The notes under the pieces were generated by a model, which was given only the letters and a program-made list of their open reading frames with translations, made no database searches and was not told the DNA's origin. Positions 24,691 to 31,575 of a stretch of DNA of 42,013 nucleotides are shown piece by piece; position 1 is the first letter of the stretch, and each line of letters starts with the position of its first letter. The translations under genes and the position numbers were made by a program. This DNA comes from a virus, in IMG/VR virus record IMGVR_UViG_3300037358_000204, positions 1-42,013 of that record. One strand, written 5' to 3'.

Positions 24691-25029
24691 TTTAGTTTCG
24701 CGTTTCGGGGTTCGGGTTGATCGTCGCGGGCGGGGCGGCCGTGGCGTGAAATCTTTTCTCTTGGCGGAGGGGCGCAGGCTTGCCGCGCCCGTCGGTCGGT
24801 TTTGAAAATGCGACTCTCGAAAATTATGTTGTTGGGATGGTCTTAAGCCTCGTTTAAGGAGGGTCTGGTGAAACCGGTCGTTAAAGTGAGTGGGGTGGTA
24901 GCCGAAATTGTCTTCCGTGCGTTATAGGCGATTTTGGTTTTGCGCCTTTTGGCTTTTTTTGTGGTGGATAATTCCGGGGTTCGATTTTGGTTCGTGACCA
25001 AGGACCAGGGGCGGTTCGTTGACTTCTTC
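24691..25029. repeat. 339-bp gap of mixed repeats
   Basis: In the minus direction it holds a phrase B copy, ACCACAAAAAAAGCC with GGCGCAAAACC, a segment of about 120 bp without obvious repeats, a GGGCGCGGC...GCGCCCC hairpin, the module TTTCACGCCACGGCCGCCCC and CCCCGAAACGCGAAACTAAA before the start codon. A 73-codon frame here encodes only repeat-derived sequence, and I do not call it a gene. A promoter in the non-repetitive part is possible but not identifiable. Confidence 0.6.
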
Positions 25030-25311
25030 CTACGCCAGCCGCTCCGTTTCCAAATATTCGACACCCTCCGCCGTCAGCCCCCACCGCGTCAGCGCCGCCG
25101 ACACCCGGTCCGCCTGCGCCTTCACGAACCCCCGCTGCTCCAAATACTCCAGCTCCGCCTCGACCTCGGCGTCGCTCAGGTGGAACGCCCGCACCGTCAG
25201 CCCGTGCCGCACCGACAAGACCGACAGCTTCCCCGGCCGCACCGCGTGGAGTTGCAGCAGGATCGAGTCGCGCAAAATGCGCTTCTGTTCGGCGGTGTCG
25301 GGTGGGGGCAT
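25030..25311 (-). CDS. Small winged-helix-like protein
   Basis: This is a 93-residue protein. The order of elements suggests a winged helix: helix ILRDSILLQLHAV, helix VLSVRHGLTVRAF, then the recognition-like helix SDAEVEAELEYLEQRGF and a wing with LTRWGLTAEGVEYLET. Proteins of this type occur between gp25 and gp27 in many Mu-like phages, with unknown function. It could be a late regulator or a packaging accessory. Five bases separate it from the upstream gene, so the two are co-translated. Confidence 0.75.
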   Translation of the reverse strand: MPPPDTAEQKRILRDSILLQLHAVRPGKLSVLSVRHGLTVRAFHLSDAEVEAELEYLEQRGFVKAQADRVSAALTRWGLTAEGVEYLETERLA

Positions 25312-25316
25312 GGGGT

Positions 25317-25796
25317 TTAGGCCGGACGCTCGATCAGGCGGTCGAGCTTGCCGTCTATGTGCAAAAGTTGTTGCCGGGTGATCTCCACTTCCTTGCCGAC
25401 CGCCGCGATCTTCGCGTTGTGGTCATCCAAGCGGCGGTAAACCTCCTTGCGCGAGGTCGTCCCGGCCCGCGCTTCCTCGGCGCTGATATTCTCCATCTTC
25501 GTCATGAAGTTCTTCATCTCCAAAGAGAGCGCGTTCAGTTCGCTTCTCTCGGCGTACTCCTTCGCCTTCCCGGTGATCACCGGCTGCTCCACCCGCACCG
25601 TGTGGCCTTTGGCGAATTGCATCCGCAGCCAGAAGAACGCCTGCACTCCGAGCAAAAATGCCGAGGCTACCCCGATGGCCCAGCCCAGCGTCACCGCGCC
25701 GGTCGCCATTTCATCCCTCGTCGGCTCCGACCCGCTCTCCGCCAGCAGCAGCCAATTCGAAACGCAAAACGCAAAACTCGAAACGAGAAAATTCAT
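25317..25796 (-). CDS. Membrane-anchored coiled-coil protein (Mu gp25/DUF2730-like)
   Basis: This 159-residue protein has one clear membrane helix at about 36-57 (VTLGWAIGVASAFLLGVQAF) and a C-terminal coiled coil (KEVYRRLDDHNAKIAAVGKE to KLDRLIER), the layout of DUF2730 proteins in this position. The ATG at 25796 overlaps the upstream stop as ATGA. Oddly, codons 2-14 lie in a phrase repeat (CGAAAC/GCAAAAC units at 25756-25794), which creates a hydrophobic tail NFLVSSFAFCVSN. An ATG at codon 30 (25709) would avoid it. It could be an inner-membrane lysis or assembly protein. Confidence 0.7.
   Translation of the reverse strand: MNFLVSSFAFCVSNWLLLAESGSEPTRDEMATGAVTLGWAIGVASAFLLGVQAFFWLRMQFAKGHTVRVEQPVITGKAKEYAERSELNALSLEMKNFMTKMENISAEEARAGTTSRKEVYRRLDDHNAKIAAVGKEVEITRQQLLHIDGKLDRLIERPA
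25756..25794. repeat. Phrase repeat D overlapping a start codon
   Basis: TTCGAAACGCAAAACGCAAA is followed by ACTCGAAACGAGAAAATTC, and the ATG used by the DUF2730-like gene lies at its end. The repeat is translated. Confidence 0.75.
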
Positions 25797-26227
25797 GACG
25801 CCTTCCCCCAGGTTTCGAGTGAGGTCAAAATCATCCAGCGGTCCATCGTCTGCTGGTCGCACCAATCCGTCCGCTGCCCGAACCGCCAGCCGTCCCGCGG
25901 GTCGTGCGCATAAGGCACCCCGTCAATCGTCACCGGCTCGGCCCCGCGCCCGGCGTATTTCTTCAGCAGCCGGACGTAATCCGGGTACATCGCCGCCGGC
26001 ACGAGCCAGCCTTTCGTCTGGCCGATGGTGTGCGGCGTGCATTGCTGCGCCAGCGGGCTGCTCAACCCCTGCGTCGGCGTCGCCGGCACCCGCGTCCCCG
26101 TGTCCATGCACCCGGCCGCCAGCAACATGATCACCGCGAAAAACAGCACCGCGACCAGCAGCGCCAAGCCCCGCAGGACCCAGACGTTCAGGTCCTCGTT
26201 GTCAAATATTTCGTCGTCGAGCTTCAT
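25793..26227 (-). CDS. Membrane-anchored unknown protein
   Basis: This is a 144-residue protein. An acidic N-terminus (MKLDDEIFDNEDLN) is followed by one membrane helix with a lipobox-like end (LLAAGC, Cys at about 40). The rest is a soluble domain with several Trp and Cys residues (GWLVPAAMYPDYVRLLKKYA, RTDWCDQQTMDRWM). It starts with ATG in a 4-base overlap with the upstream small gene and is itself overlapped by the next. It has no known family. The Cys at the membrane edge could be lipidated, but the long acidic N-terminus is not a typical lipoprotein signal. It may be part of an inner-membrane lysis set. Confidence 0.68.
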   Translation of the reverse strand: MKLDDEIFDNEDLNVWVLRGLALLVAVLFFAVIMLLAAGCMDTGTRVPATPTQGLSSPLAQQCTPHTIGQTKGWLVPAAMYPDYVRLLKKYAGRGAEPVTIDGVPYAHDPRDGWRFGQRTDWCDQQTMDRWMILTSLETWGKAS

Positions 26228-26403
26228 GGGAGGTCGGCCGGACCAAGCGGTCCCTTTGGAGCGATTAGGCTTTGGGTGAGTTCGGCAATCCGGCGCCGCG
26301 TTGCCACGGCTCGCTCCGCCAGCGCGCAGATCAGCAATGACCGGCCCTGCCGCGTCACCTGATAGCGTGGCGCGCGGGGCGTTCGTTGCGTGAAATTCTT
26401 CAT
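26224..26403 (-). CDS. Small basic 59-aa protein
   Basis: This short gene (59 residues) is easy to miss. It begins ATG at 26403 and ends TGA overlapping the next ATG (ATGA at 26224-26227), which is strong evidence for translation. The sequence is basic and helical (YQVTRQGRSLLICALAERA, then TRRRIAELTQSL), similar to small DNA-binding fragments. Its first 13 codons lie on a copy of the TTTCACGC...CGCCCCGC module found in the gaps at 23949 and 24742, so the true start may be further in. Function is unknown. Confidence 0.65.
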   Translation of the reverse strand: MKNFTQRTPRAPRYQVTRQGRSLLICALAERAVATRRRIAELTQSLIAPKGPLGPADLP

Positions 26404-26434
26404 GCCTTTTTTAGGGTTTTTTTGTGGCCATTCC

Positions 26435-26701
26435 TCAAACCGCGCCCCCCGTCAGCCGCGCCCGGCACCGCGCGACGGCCGCCTGATCTCCCGCTTGCGC
26501 CGCCGCCTGGTCCGCCAGCACTTGGTCAATCATCTGCTGGAGTTGCGTCGCTTCCGCGGCGGTCAATTGTTCGGCGGTGTTGTTCAACTCGGCCGAAGTC
26601 TGCTCGTCCGCCCCCACCTGCTTCACCGCGCCCGCCACCTCGCCCACCGCTCCGGCCACTGCCGAAACCGGATCGCCGCTGACGCTGACATTTTCGTCCA
26701 T
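26435..26701 (-). CDS. Small acidic helical protein
   Basis: This is an 88-residue protein, mostly Ala, Gln, Val and Glu (AVAGAVGEVAGAVKQVGADE, then LTAAEATQLQQMIDQVLADQ). It should form one or two amphipathic helices, with no membrane segment. It starts with a clean ATG at 26701. Function is unknown. It lies in the group of small genes before packaging. Its Gly/Ala heptad start could insert into membranes, so a small holin-like activity cannot be ruled out but is unsupported. Confidence 0.65.
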   Translation of the reverse strand: MDENVSVSGDPVSAVAGAVGEVAGAVKQVGADEQTSAELNNTAEQLTAAEATQLQQMIDQVLADQAAAQAGDQAAVARCRARLTGGAV

Positions 26702-26734
26702 GAGGGTTGGTGGGTGTTCTTGCGGGGGAAAACT

Positions 26735-27517
26735 TCAGGCGCTTCTCTTCCGCGCCCAGGACTTCCGCATTGCGGCCGCAGACGGCCCGAGTCGGTCCTG
26801 TTGCGCGGCGTAGGCTTGCGGAAATAATTTTCTGAACCCGACCGAGATAGTCGCCGGATTGATCACCCGCGGGTTGCAAAACGCCGACACCGATTGGCCG
26901 CTCTTCACCCAGGCGTCGAACAGCGCGCGCCATTCTTCCCCCGTGCGGTGCGGCCGGCGTTTCAACGCGTAACTTTTCCCGGTCAAATTTGCCGCCGCCG
27001 TCCCTTCGCCCCCGCCCACCCCGAGGCGGGGTTTTCCCGCGAGTCCGGGGCTCTGTCGGGCCTCCGGTGTCGCCGGCTTCGCTATGAGCACCGAAGTCGG
27101 CGTGGGCCCGGCGGCGGTTCCCTCGGCGGCAGGCGCCGCCGGGGAAAGCAAAAATTTAATTCGCGCCGCCGCCTTCGCCGACGCGCGCCGCGCCTCCCGC
27201 AGCGCTTCCTCCGCCAGCAGTTCGATCCGCCCCAGCGCCTTCCCCACCGCGGCCGCGTCCAGCCGCGTCCCCGGCGGCTCCAGATGCCCCAGCGCCGCGC
27301 CGAGTTGCTCGTACAGGTGCTCGAACTGCCCGCGCCCACCGAAGAACACGATGTCCCCCGCGTGCGTCACCACCCGCAGCCCCAGCCGCTCGAAGGTTTC
27401 CCGCCACACCGGCCCCAATCCCCGCGCCTCGCTCTGCTCGGCGTTCGGGAAGCGCGTCCCGCTCGCGGCGGGATCGGCGCTGGTGTCGGGCTTCGGCTGG
27501 TCTTCCGGGGGGGGCAT
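26735..27517 (-). CDS. Unknown protein with transposase-type HTH at the C-terminus
   Basis: This is a 260-residue protein. The first 120 residues look globular and helical (PVWRETFERLGLRVVTHAGD, AVGKALGRIELLAEEALREA). A Pro/Ala/Gly linker follows (about 125-175). The last 80 residues hold a homeodomain-like helix-turn-helix: GEEWRALFDAWVKSGQSVSA, FCNPRVINPATISVGFRKLF. This resembles the small TnpA-type accessory protein of IS66 elements and suggests DNA binding. In position it could be the late-gene activator, since no Mor/C homologue is seen; that is inference. The start is uncertain because upstream sequence is a REP-like repeat. Confidence 0.7.
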   Translation of the reverse strand: MPPPEDQPKPDTSADPAASGTRFPNAEQSEARGLGPVWRETFERLGLRVVTHAGDIVFFGGRGQFEHLYEQLGAALGHLEPPGTRLDAAAVGKALGRIELLAEEALREARRASAKAAARIKFLLSPAAPAAEGTAAGPTPTSVLIAKPATPEARQSPGLAGKPRLGVGGGEGTAAANLTGKSYALKRRPHRTGEEWRALFDAWVKSGQSVSAFCNPRVINPATISVGFRKLFPQAYAAQQDRLGPSAAAMRKSWARKRSA

Positions 27518-27705
27518 CGGCTTGCTCTCCGCAGTCCCGCTTCAGCGGGACGTAGGAGGGGAAGCGCCCATTCTACCACGGTTCTGCGTTCTGTCTTAAA
27601 AATCGCCACACGGAGACAAACGGAGATACGCGGAGACAATGGGGTATTACCCACCCCTCCCGATCGGGGTTCCCGGCTATTCTCAATTGTCCGGGCGTCG
27701 TTTTC
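27518..27705. repeat. Gap with hairpin REP2 and CGGAGA phrase repeat
   Basis: GTCCCGC (27534-27540), TTCA and GCGGGAC (27545-27551) form a perfect hairpin, followed by GTAGGAGGGG. At 27606-27644 lies a periodic CACGGAGACAAACGGAGATA then CGCGGAGACAATGGGG. A second short GC-rich palindrome (CCCGATCGGG) is at 27658-27667. A late promoter might be here, but no convincing boxes are seen. Confidence 0.65.
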
Positions 27706-28092
27706 TCAATTCGTGCTCGAAAACATAATCACGAAAATCACCGTCCAGACGACCGTCATCGTGATTGCAATTGCCAGATAAAGCATCCCGTTTTGCCGCC
27801 GCCGCTGATCGTTCACTGTCATCAGAAAAGCGATCAAGCCAATCAGCGGCAGGAAAATAATGCCGAGTAGCAATAAAACGTTCGCAGGATTCGCTTCGTC
27901 ATCGGCCGATTCCGATCCTTTCTGCACTTCCTGGCCGCCCTGGGGAATGACAGCTGTTGGTGCGACCATTCTCACCTCCTCTTTCCCCTCCGCCCCCAGC
28001 ATCTCCGCCAATTCCTCCGGCGAAAGCTTTTCCAACACCCACCGTTTCCCGCGCGGGGTTAATTTATCGAACTCCTCCCGCGTCAGATTCAT
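27706..28092 (-). CDS. Two-pass membrane protein
   Basis: This is a 128-residue protein. I chose the ATG at 28092 (MNLTREEFDKLTPRGKRW) because the longer frame runs into the next gene. A charged cytoplasmic part with two helices (LEKLSPEELAEMLGAEG) is followed by two membrane helices at about 70-90 and 102-124. The short loop between them is NDQRRRQNGML. Size and topology would fit a holin, but also a superinfection or lysogenic-conversion protein. It lies near the repressor and is probably expressed in the lysogen. It has no recognised family. Confidence 0.65.
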   Translation of the reverse strand: MNLTREEFDKLTPRGKRWVLEKLSPEELAEMLGAEGKEEVRMVAPTAVIPQGGQEVQKGSESADDEANPANVLLLLGIIFLPLIGLIAFLMTVNDQRRRQNGMLYLAIAITMTVVWTVIFVIMFSSTN

Positions 28093-28130
28093 TCCCTGGT
28101 TTGTTGGATTTTCGCTGGATCGGATGACGT

Positions 28131-28874
28131 TCAGTTCCACTCCACATTCCAAATCCGAATCACCCTCTCGGTTCCTGGATCGTCCGGCTCCCCGTCGCTG
28201 GTGATATATTTCTTGTCGGGATTTTGATGCTGCATGGAGTCTCCATAGACCCATCCCATCCCGCCACTCTGACGGGAATCCCGGTCATAAAATTCATAGA
28301 CCGGGAACGTCTTTCCCGCCTTCAGCCACGCCACGAATTGCTCGTGCGTCGCGCCATTGTCCTCCCAGCCCTCCGGCGGCAAATCGAAAACGGTATAAAG
28401 GGGAACGCGCCGGTTGCTCCCGAGAGCATTCGCGTAATCATAATGGCCGGTCAGGGTCGCGTAGATTTCCGCCGGCTGCCCGTCCACTTCCTGATCATCC
28501 CCCCCTTGCACCAACACCAGGATGTCGCCGGAATCCGTCTCCCCGGTCTTTAATAAAAACTTTCCCCCGTCCAACGATTGAAAGATCGTGCCCGTCAGTA
28601 GCACGGTGTTTCCGGGCGCGAAGGCTGACGCCGCCCTCCATTTCAGCTCGCCGGTTGCGTTCAGCGAATATTGATGTCGAAACCGGTCAAAAATACGTAG
28701 CAGCGTCGCCTTGGGAAATTCGGCCGATCCGGTCTCCGCCACCCGAAATGGCTCATGCTCGATCCGTTCCTCGAAGGTCGGCGCGGGTAATTCGCCCTTC
28801 GGATTCAGGGAGGGCGCGTCGGCATATAATCCCACCGCCAACGCCATCATGCTAATCCGAATCAACCATTTCAT
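28131..28874 (-). CDS. Secreted protein, probable lysogenic-conversion gene
   Basis: This 247-residue protein starts MKWLIRISMMALAVGLYADA, a good Sec signal peptide; the ATG at 28874 is preferred over a longer frame to 28910 that overlaps the repressor gene. The mature part is beta-rich (FAPGNTVLLTGTIFQSLDGG, EIYATLTGHYDY) with a later VAWLKAGKTFPVYEFYDRDS. I recognise no family. It shares strand and position with the repressor, so it may be transcribed in the lysogen and act in the host envelope. It could equally be a superinfection-blocking protein. Confidence 0.68.
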   Translation of the reverse strand: MKWLIRISMMALAVGLYADAPSLNPKGELPAPTFEERIEHEPFRVAETGSAEFPKATLLRIFDRFRHQYSLNATGELKWRAASAFAPGNTVLLTGTIFQSLDGGKFLLKTGETDSGDILVLVQGGDDQEVDGQPAEIYATLTGHYDYANALGSNRRVPLYTVFDLPPEGWEDNGATHEQFVAWLKAGKTFPVYEFYDRDSRQSGGMGWVYGDSMQHQNPDKKYITSDGEPDDPGTERVIRIWNVEWN

Positions 28875-28906
28875 CTCGTCGTGATATTCCTTCCCGCTGC
28901 TCCCCG

Positions 28907-29464
28907 TCAAGCCTTCCCGGCGTCCTCCAGCCGCGCCAGCTTCTTGCGCTCTTTCGGCGTGGGCCGCGGCATCGGATAGCTCGGCGCGTGTGTTCCCTCA
29001 TCCCCGCTGCGTCGCCGTTGGTGCGGATCAAAACTATTCGCTCGCTCGTCGAGCGCCACCGCCTGTTCCCGCAGCGCGTTCGCTTCCCTTCGCAATCTTG
29101 CGGCCAAATCGCCGCGCCAGCCGCCCGCGATGTCTTCCAAAACGGCTTGTTCCAAAAATCGTTGCGCGGCCTCCTCGTCGCCCGGGAATCGCTGCGCCGC
29201 CTGCGCCCGTCGCCGTTCCAATTGCTGCAGCCAATCCTTAAAATCAGGCAACGAAACCTCGTCGTCAAACAATTCCGGCTCGGTTAATTTAAAGAACTCC
29301 GATAATTTGTGGCGAGTTTTCGGGTGCGGCTGACGCCCGCGGAGCCACCCGCCAACTGTCGCGTGAGTCACCGCCAGTCCGAAACCCGTCAATTCCCCTG
29401 CTAAACCCGTCTGCGTGAGGCGGCGCCGTTCCATCAAAGAGCGTAGTTTCTCGGGGAAAGTCAT
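28907..29464 (-). CDS. XRE-family repressor
   Basis: This 185-residue protein has an N-terminal Cro/C1-type helix-turn-helix: FPEKLRSLMERRRLTQTGLA, then VTHATVGGWLRGRQPHPKTR. The C-terminal two-thirds are helical and charged, with no S24 peptidase motif, so induction is not by the LexA-type cleavage route. An upstream TTG at 29470 could be used, but the ATG at 29464 is the better start. It is transcribed leftward, divergent from the early genes, with the operator region between them. It should be the lysogeny repressor that shuts off the early promoter. Its leftward transcript also runs toward the late genes, so a second promoter or an activator must govern those. Confidence 0.82.
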   Translation of the reverse strand: MTFPEKLRSLMERRRLTQTGLAGELTGFGLAVTHATVGGWLRGRQPHPKTRHKLSEFFKLTEPELFDDEVSLPDFKDWLQQLERRRAQAAQRFPGDEEAAQRFLEQAVLEDIAGGWRGDLAARLRREANALREQAVALDERANSFDPHQRRRSGDEGTHAPSYPMPRPTPKERKKLARLEDAGKA

Positions 29465-29563
29465 GGGCAAAATATTTTCAAAAAAAGATATTGACGATTG
29501 AACGTTTATGGATAGTTTTGCCTATAGTTTCAGCCAAAAGCCTCGTCAACCTACCCACCCGCC
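29465..29563. promoter_or_regulatory. Divergent early promoter and operator region
   Basis: This AT-rich 99-bp gap lies between the repressor and the first early gene. A TTGACG (29491-29496) could be a -35 box, and TATAGT (29523-29528) matches the -10 consensus at 5 of 6 positions, though their spacing to each other is not ideal. GATAGTTTTGCC (29511-29522) and TATAGTTTCAGCC (29523-29535) form a tandem repeat of about 12 bp, a likely repressor or Ner-type operator. Confidence 0.6.
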
Positions 29564-29785
29564 ATGCCGAAAGCCAAGAGAAAACTCCGCGCCCCGGGGA
29601 AATACCCCAAGGGCATCGTCCACGCCGCCCAGCATCTGGGCGTCTCGCTGGGCACCATGCACGCCATCGCCCAGGGCCGCTGGCCCCGCGTCGTCAAGTC
29701 CGGTGGCCCCGTCTCTCCGGAATATCTGCGCCGCTACCGCGCCTACCTCGCCCAATTTCAACGCCGCACCCCCGCGATGCCATGA
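29564..29785 (+). CDS. Small HTH protein, first early gene (Ner/Cro position)
   Basis: This is a 73-residue basic protein. The segment KGIVHAAQHLGVSLGTMHAI followed by AQGRW reads as a helix-turn-helix, so it probably binds DNA. As the first gene of the rightward early operon opposite the repressor, it occupies the place of Ner/Cro, which turns down early and repressor promoters. It has no visible Shine-Dalgarno. Its stop overlaps the next start as ATGA. The family is not certain. Confidence 0.72.
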   Translation: MPKAKRKLRAPGKYPKGIVHAAQHLGVSLGTMHAIAQGRWPRVVKSGGPVSPEYLRRYRAYLAQFQRRTPAMP

Positions 29786-29964
29786 GCACCGCTTGCGAAA
29801 CCCTTCCTTTTTCCGCGCCGGTTCGCCGTCTAATTGCGCTACGCGAACGCGTCGGCGACGCCCGTGCGGAGGTGGCTGTGAGAGAGGAAGCGCTCGAAAA
29901 ATCGCGCATTCATCTCCGCAACCTCGAGCTCGAGATTGAATCTTTGGAAACCGCGGTGCGCTAA
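29782..29964 (+). CDS. Small coiled-coil protein
   Basis: This 60-residue protein starts MSTACETLPFSAPVRRLIAL in a 4-base overlap with the previous gene. The rest is a single charged coiled coil (VAVREEALEKSRIHLRNLEL). The overlap shows translational coupling, so the gene is probably real. Function is unknown. Confidence 0.68.
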   Translation: MSTACETLPFSAPVRRLIALRERVGDARAEVAVREEALEKSRIHLRNLELEIESLETAVR

Positions 29965-29998
29965 GTCCTCTTTCTTTTTCCATTCACCCCGATTCCCC

Positions 29999-30226
29999 AT
30001 GGAACCTTTTTTAATCGGCTTCGGCCTCGGCCTCCTCTTCTCCACCGCCGTCGGGTTGCTCATTTGGAACGCCCACCTGCGCCGCGTCGCCCGCGAAACC
30101 GAACTCCTCGATCTCTCCCGCCGCCCTGGCCTCTCAGTCTCGCCCGGCGCCGGGAAGCTGATCGTCTTTCGGCCCGGAACTCCCGGCATTCCCACGCCCC
30201 CGACTTTCACCCCGCTCAAATATTAG
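29999..30226 (+). CDS. Single-pass small membrane protein
   Basis: This is a 75-residue protein with one membrane helix at residues 3-23 (PFLIGFGLGLLFSTAVGLLI) and a basic, Pro-rich tail (FRPGTPGIPTPPTFTPLKY). It starts at an ATG preceded by GATTCCCC. A small membrane protein in an early operon could act in superinfection exclusion, but no family is recognised. Confidence 0.62.
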   Translation: MEPFLIGFGLGLLFSTAVGLLIWNAHLRRVARETELLDLSRRPGLSVSPGAGKLIVFRPGTPGIPTPPTFTPLKY

Positions 30227-30228
30227 CG

Positions 30229-30300
30229 ACCACGGACTAAGAACCAAGGACGAGGGACTTCGATACTTTCACCTGAACCCAAACCCCAAACTCACCACCA
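30229..30300. repeat. Phrase repeats B and D before a start codon
   Basis: GACCACGGACTAAGAACCAA followed by GGACGAGGGAC (phrase B) and then AACCCAAACCCCAAACTC, which leads into CACCACCACC directly in front of the ATG at 30303. Confidence 0.6.
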
Positions 30301-30302
30301 CC

Positions 30303-30572
30303 ATGCCCAAAACCTCCGGCGCCACCCGCGCCCTCATCCGCGCCGACTTCGAGGCGCTCTTCCGGCCCGACAAAGAAAACTTGTGCGTCAAGGAAGTCGC
30401 CCAAGCTGCAGGAGTTCAAGATCGAGCCATCTACCAGGCCATCAAAAATCCCCACCCTAAATTTCGCCTGATCGCCTACGACATCGGCAACGGCGCGTCC
30501 GGCAAACACCCCTCTTTTCGCATCCTCCGTCGCCACGCCATTGACTGGCTCATGAACCGCGCCCTCGGCTAA
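30303..30572 (+). CDS. Small HTH protein of excisionase type
   Basis: This is an 89-residue basic protein. CVKEVAQAAGVQDRAIYQAI is a helix-turn-helix, and the following stretch (RLIAYDIGN, then RILRRHAIDWLMNRA) resembles the wing and C-terminal helix of MerR/excisionase-like phage proteins. It probably binds DNA. It could regulate the early operon or assist transposition. Its own family is unsettled. Confidence 0.7.
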   Translation: MPKTSGATRALIRADFEALFRPDKENLCVKEVAQAAGVQDRAIYQAIKNPHPKFRLIAYDIGNGASGKHPSFRILRRHAIDWLMNRALG

Positions 30573-30591
30573 CCCTTCTTCGCTGGCGGCC

Positions 30592-30622
30592 AACCCGAAA
30601 CCCCAAACTCGAAACGCGAAAC
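30592..30622. repeat. Phrase repeat D
   Basis: AACCCGAAACCCCAAACTCG then AAACGCGAAAC, followed by TATTTCCCCC and the start codon of the next gene. Confidence 0.65.
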
Positions 30623-30632
30623 TATTTCCCCC

Positions 30633-31445
30633 ATGTCCGACCCCACCCCCGCCGTCCAAGTCGTCGCTCCCTCGGCCCGCGAAACTCCCTTGCGGAACGA
30701 AACCGGCACCCTCGTCGAAGCCCTTACCCGCGTCGGCGCCCAAATTCAATTGAATGACGTGATCGTGCTTCAGACCATCGCCGAGCGCTGCCGCTCAAGC
30801 TACGCCGTTTATGCCGTGCTTCTAGGCATCGCCCTCCTCGCCAAAAAAGCCCTGCTCCCGCATGGCGCCTTCAAGCAGTTTTGTAACGACAGTCTGAGAA
30901 AATCGGCCCCGACGGCGGTTCTCGGGCCCAACGGAACGGTCAAAAGCGCAGCGGGTGCTGCGCTTTTGAAAGGGGAGAGTCAGCGCAGTGCGCAGGTGTA
31001 CATGCTCGTCGCCCGTCGCCTCCTCGATTCCTTCACCTCGTTCCAATTCAACCACCACTTCGTCATCCGGCTCAACGAGTTGCGCGCCTCTGGCGACACC
31101 ATGACCGCCCCGCGCCTGGTCGAACTCACCGTCTCCGGCCGCGATGAAGCCATCGCCTGGCTCACCGAGTTCACCGACGGCTGGTCCCTCCGCCAACTCC
31201 TCACCCTCCTCAACCAGGCCGACCGCGAGGCCGACGCCCCCGCCCCCCTCCCGCGCAAGGAGCGCGACGCCGCCCCGACCGACTTCTTCTCCGAACTCGA
31301 ATCCGCCATCGCCCACCTCCGCCAATACCGCGAGGACCCCCTCTTCCTCACCCTCGAACCCGCCCAGGCTCTCCTCTACGCCGCCGCCCTCGAAGCCGAA
31401 GCCAAAACCATCCGCGCCGCCGTCACCGGCCAGTCCGCCGGCTGA
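30633..31445 (+). CDS. DUF3102-like protein with hairpin-bearing insertion
   Basis: This is a 270-residue protein. Residues 60-130 resemble DUF3102, a helical domain found in plasmid and phage proteins: LLGIALLAKKALLPHGAFKQ, FCNDSL, and later SQRSAQVYMLVARRLL. In the family these two blocks are adjacent. Here about 25 residues (roughly 91-115) are inserted between them, and the insertion is encoded by DNA with a perfect 13-bp inverted repeat. The C-terminal half contains TEFTDGWSLRQLLTLLNQAD and a charged region. Function is unknown. It is the gene before the small protein preceding the transposase. Confidence 0.7.
   Translation: MSDPTPAVQVVAPSARETPLRNETGTLVEALTRVGAQIQLNDVIVLQTIAERCRSSYAVYAVLLGIALLAKKALLPHGAFKQFCNDSLRKSAPTAVLGPNGTVKSAAGAALLKGESQRSAQVYMLVARRLLDSFTSFQFNHHFVIRLNELRASGDTMTAPRLVELTVSGRDEAIAWLTEFTDGWSLRQLLTLLNQADREADAPAPLPRKERDAAPTDFFSELESAIAHLRQYREDPLFLTLEPAQALLYAAALEAEAKTIRAAVTGQSAG
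30940..30969. repeat. Perfect 13-bp hairpin inside a coding sequence
   Basis: TCAAAAGCGCAGC (30940-30952), loop GGGT, and GCTGCGCTTTTGA (30957-30969) are exact reverse complements. They encode residues 103-113 (VKSAAGAALLK) of the DUF3102-like protein. The element looks like an inserted palindromic repeat. Confidence 0.85.
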
Positions 31446-31448
31446 CTT

Positions 31449-31571
31449 TTTTTGTGCCTTCTCCCGCCTTTTCGCGGCGACCTCTCCTCCGGCGTCTATT
31501 CCTGATTTTGCGCCCTTTGCGTCTTCTGCGGTTAATTTTCCAACCCGAAACTCGAAACCGCCAACCATCCC
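31449..31571. repeat. Composite repeat gap
   Basis: TTTGTGCCTTCTCCCGCC and TTTTCGCGGCGACC are followed by TTGCGCCCTTTGCGTCTTCT with GCGGTTAATTTTCC, and then AACCCGAAACTCGAAACCGC just before the next start codon. Phrases of this type are reverse complements of those in the late gaps. Confidence 0.65.
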
Positions 31572-31575
31572 TCCC

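Noticed and set aside
24843-25064. 73-codon open frame on the minus strand between the gp27-like and winged-helix genes
   Set aside because: It encodes mostly phrase-repeat DNA, runs through the end of the next gene, and has no overlap or context support.
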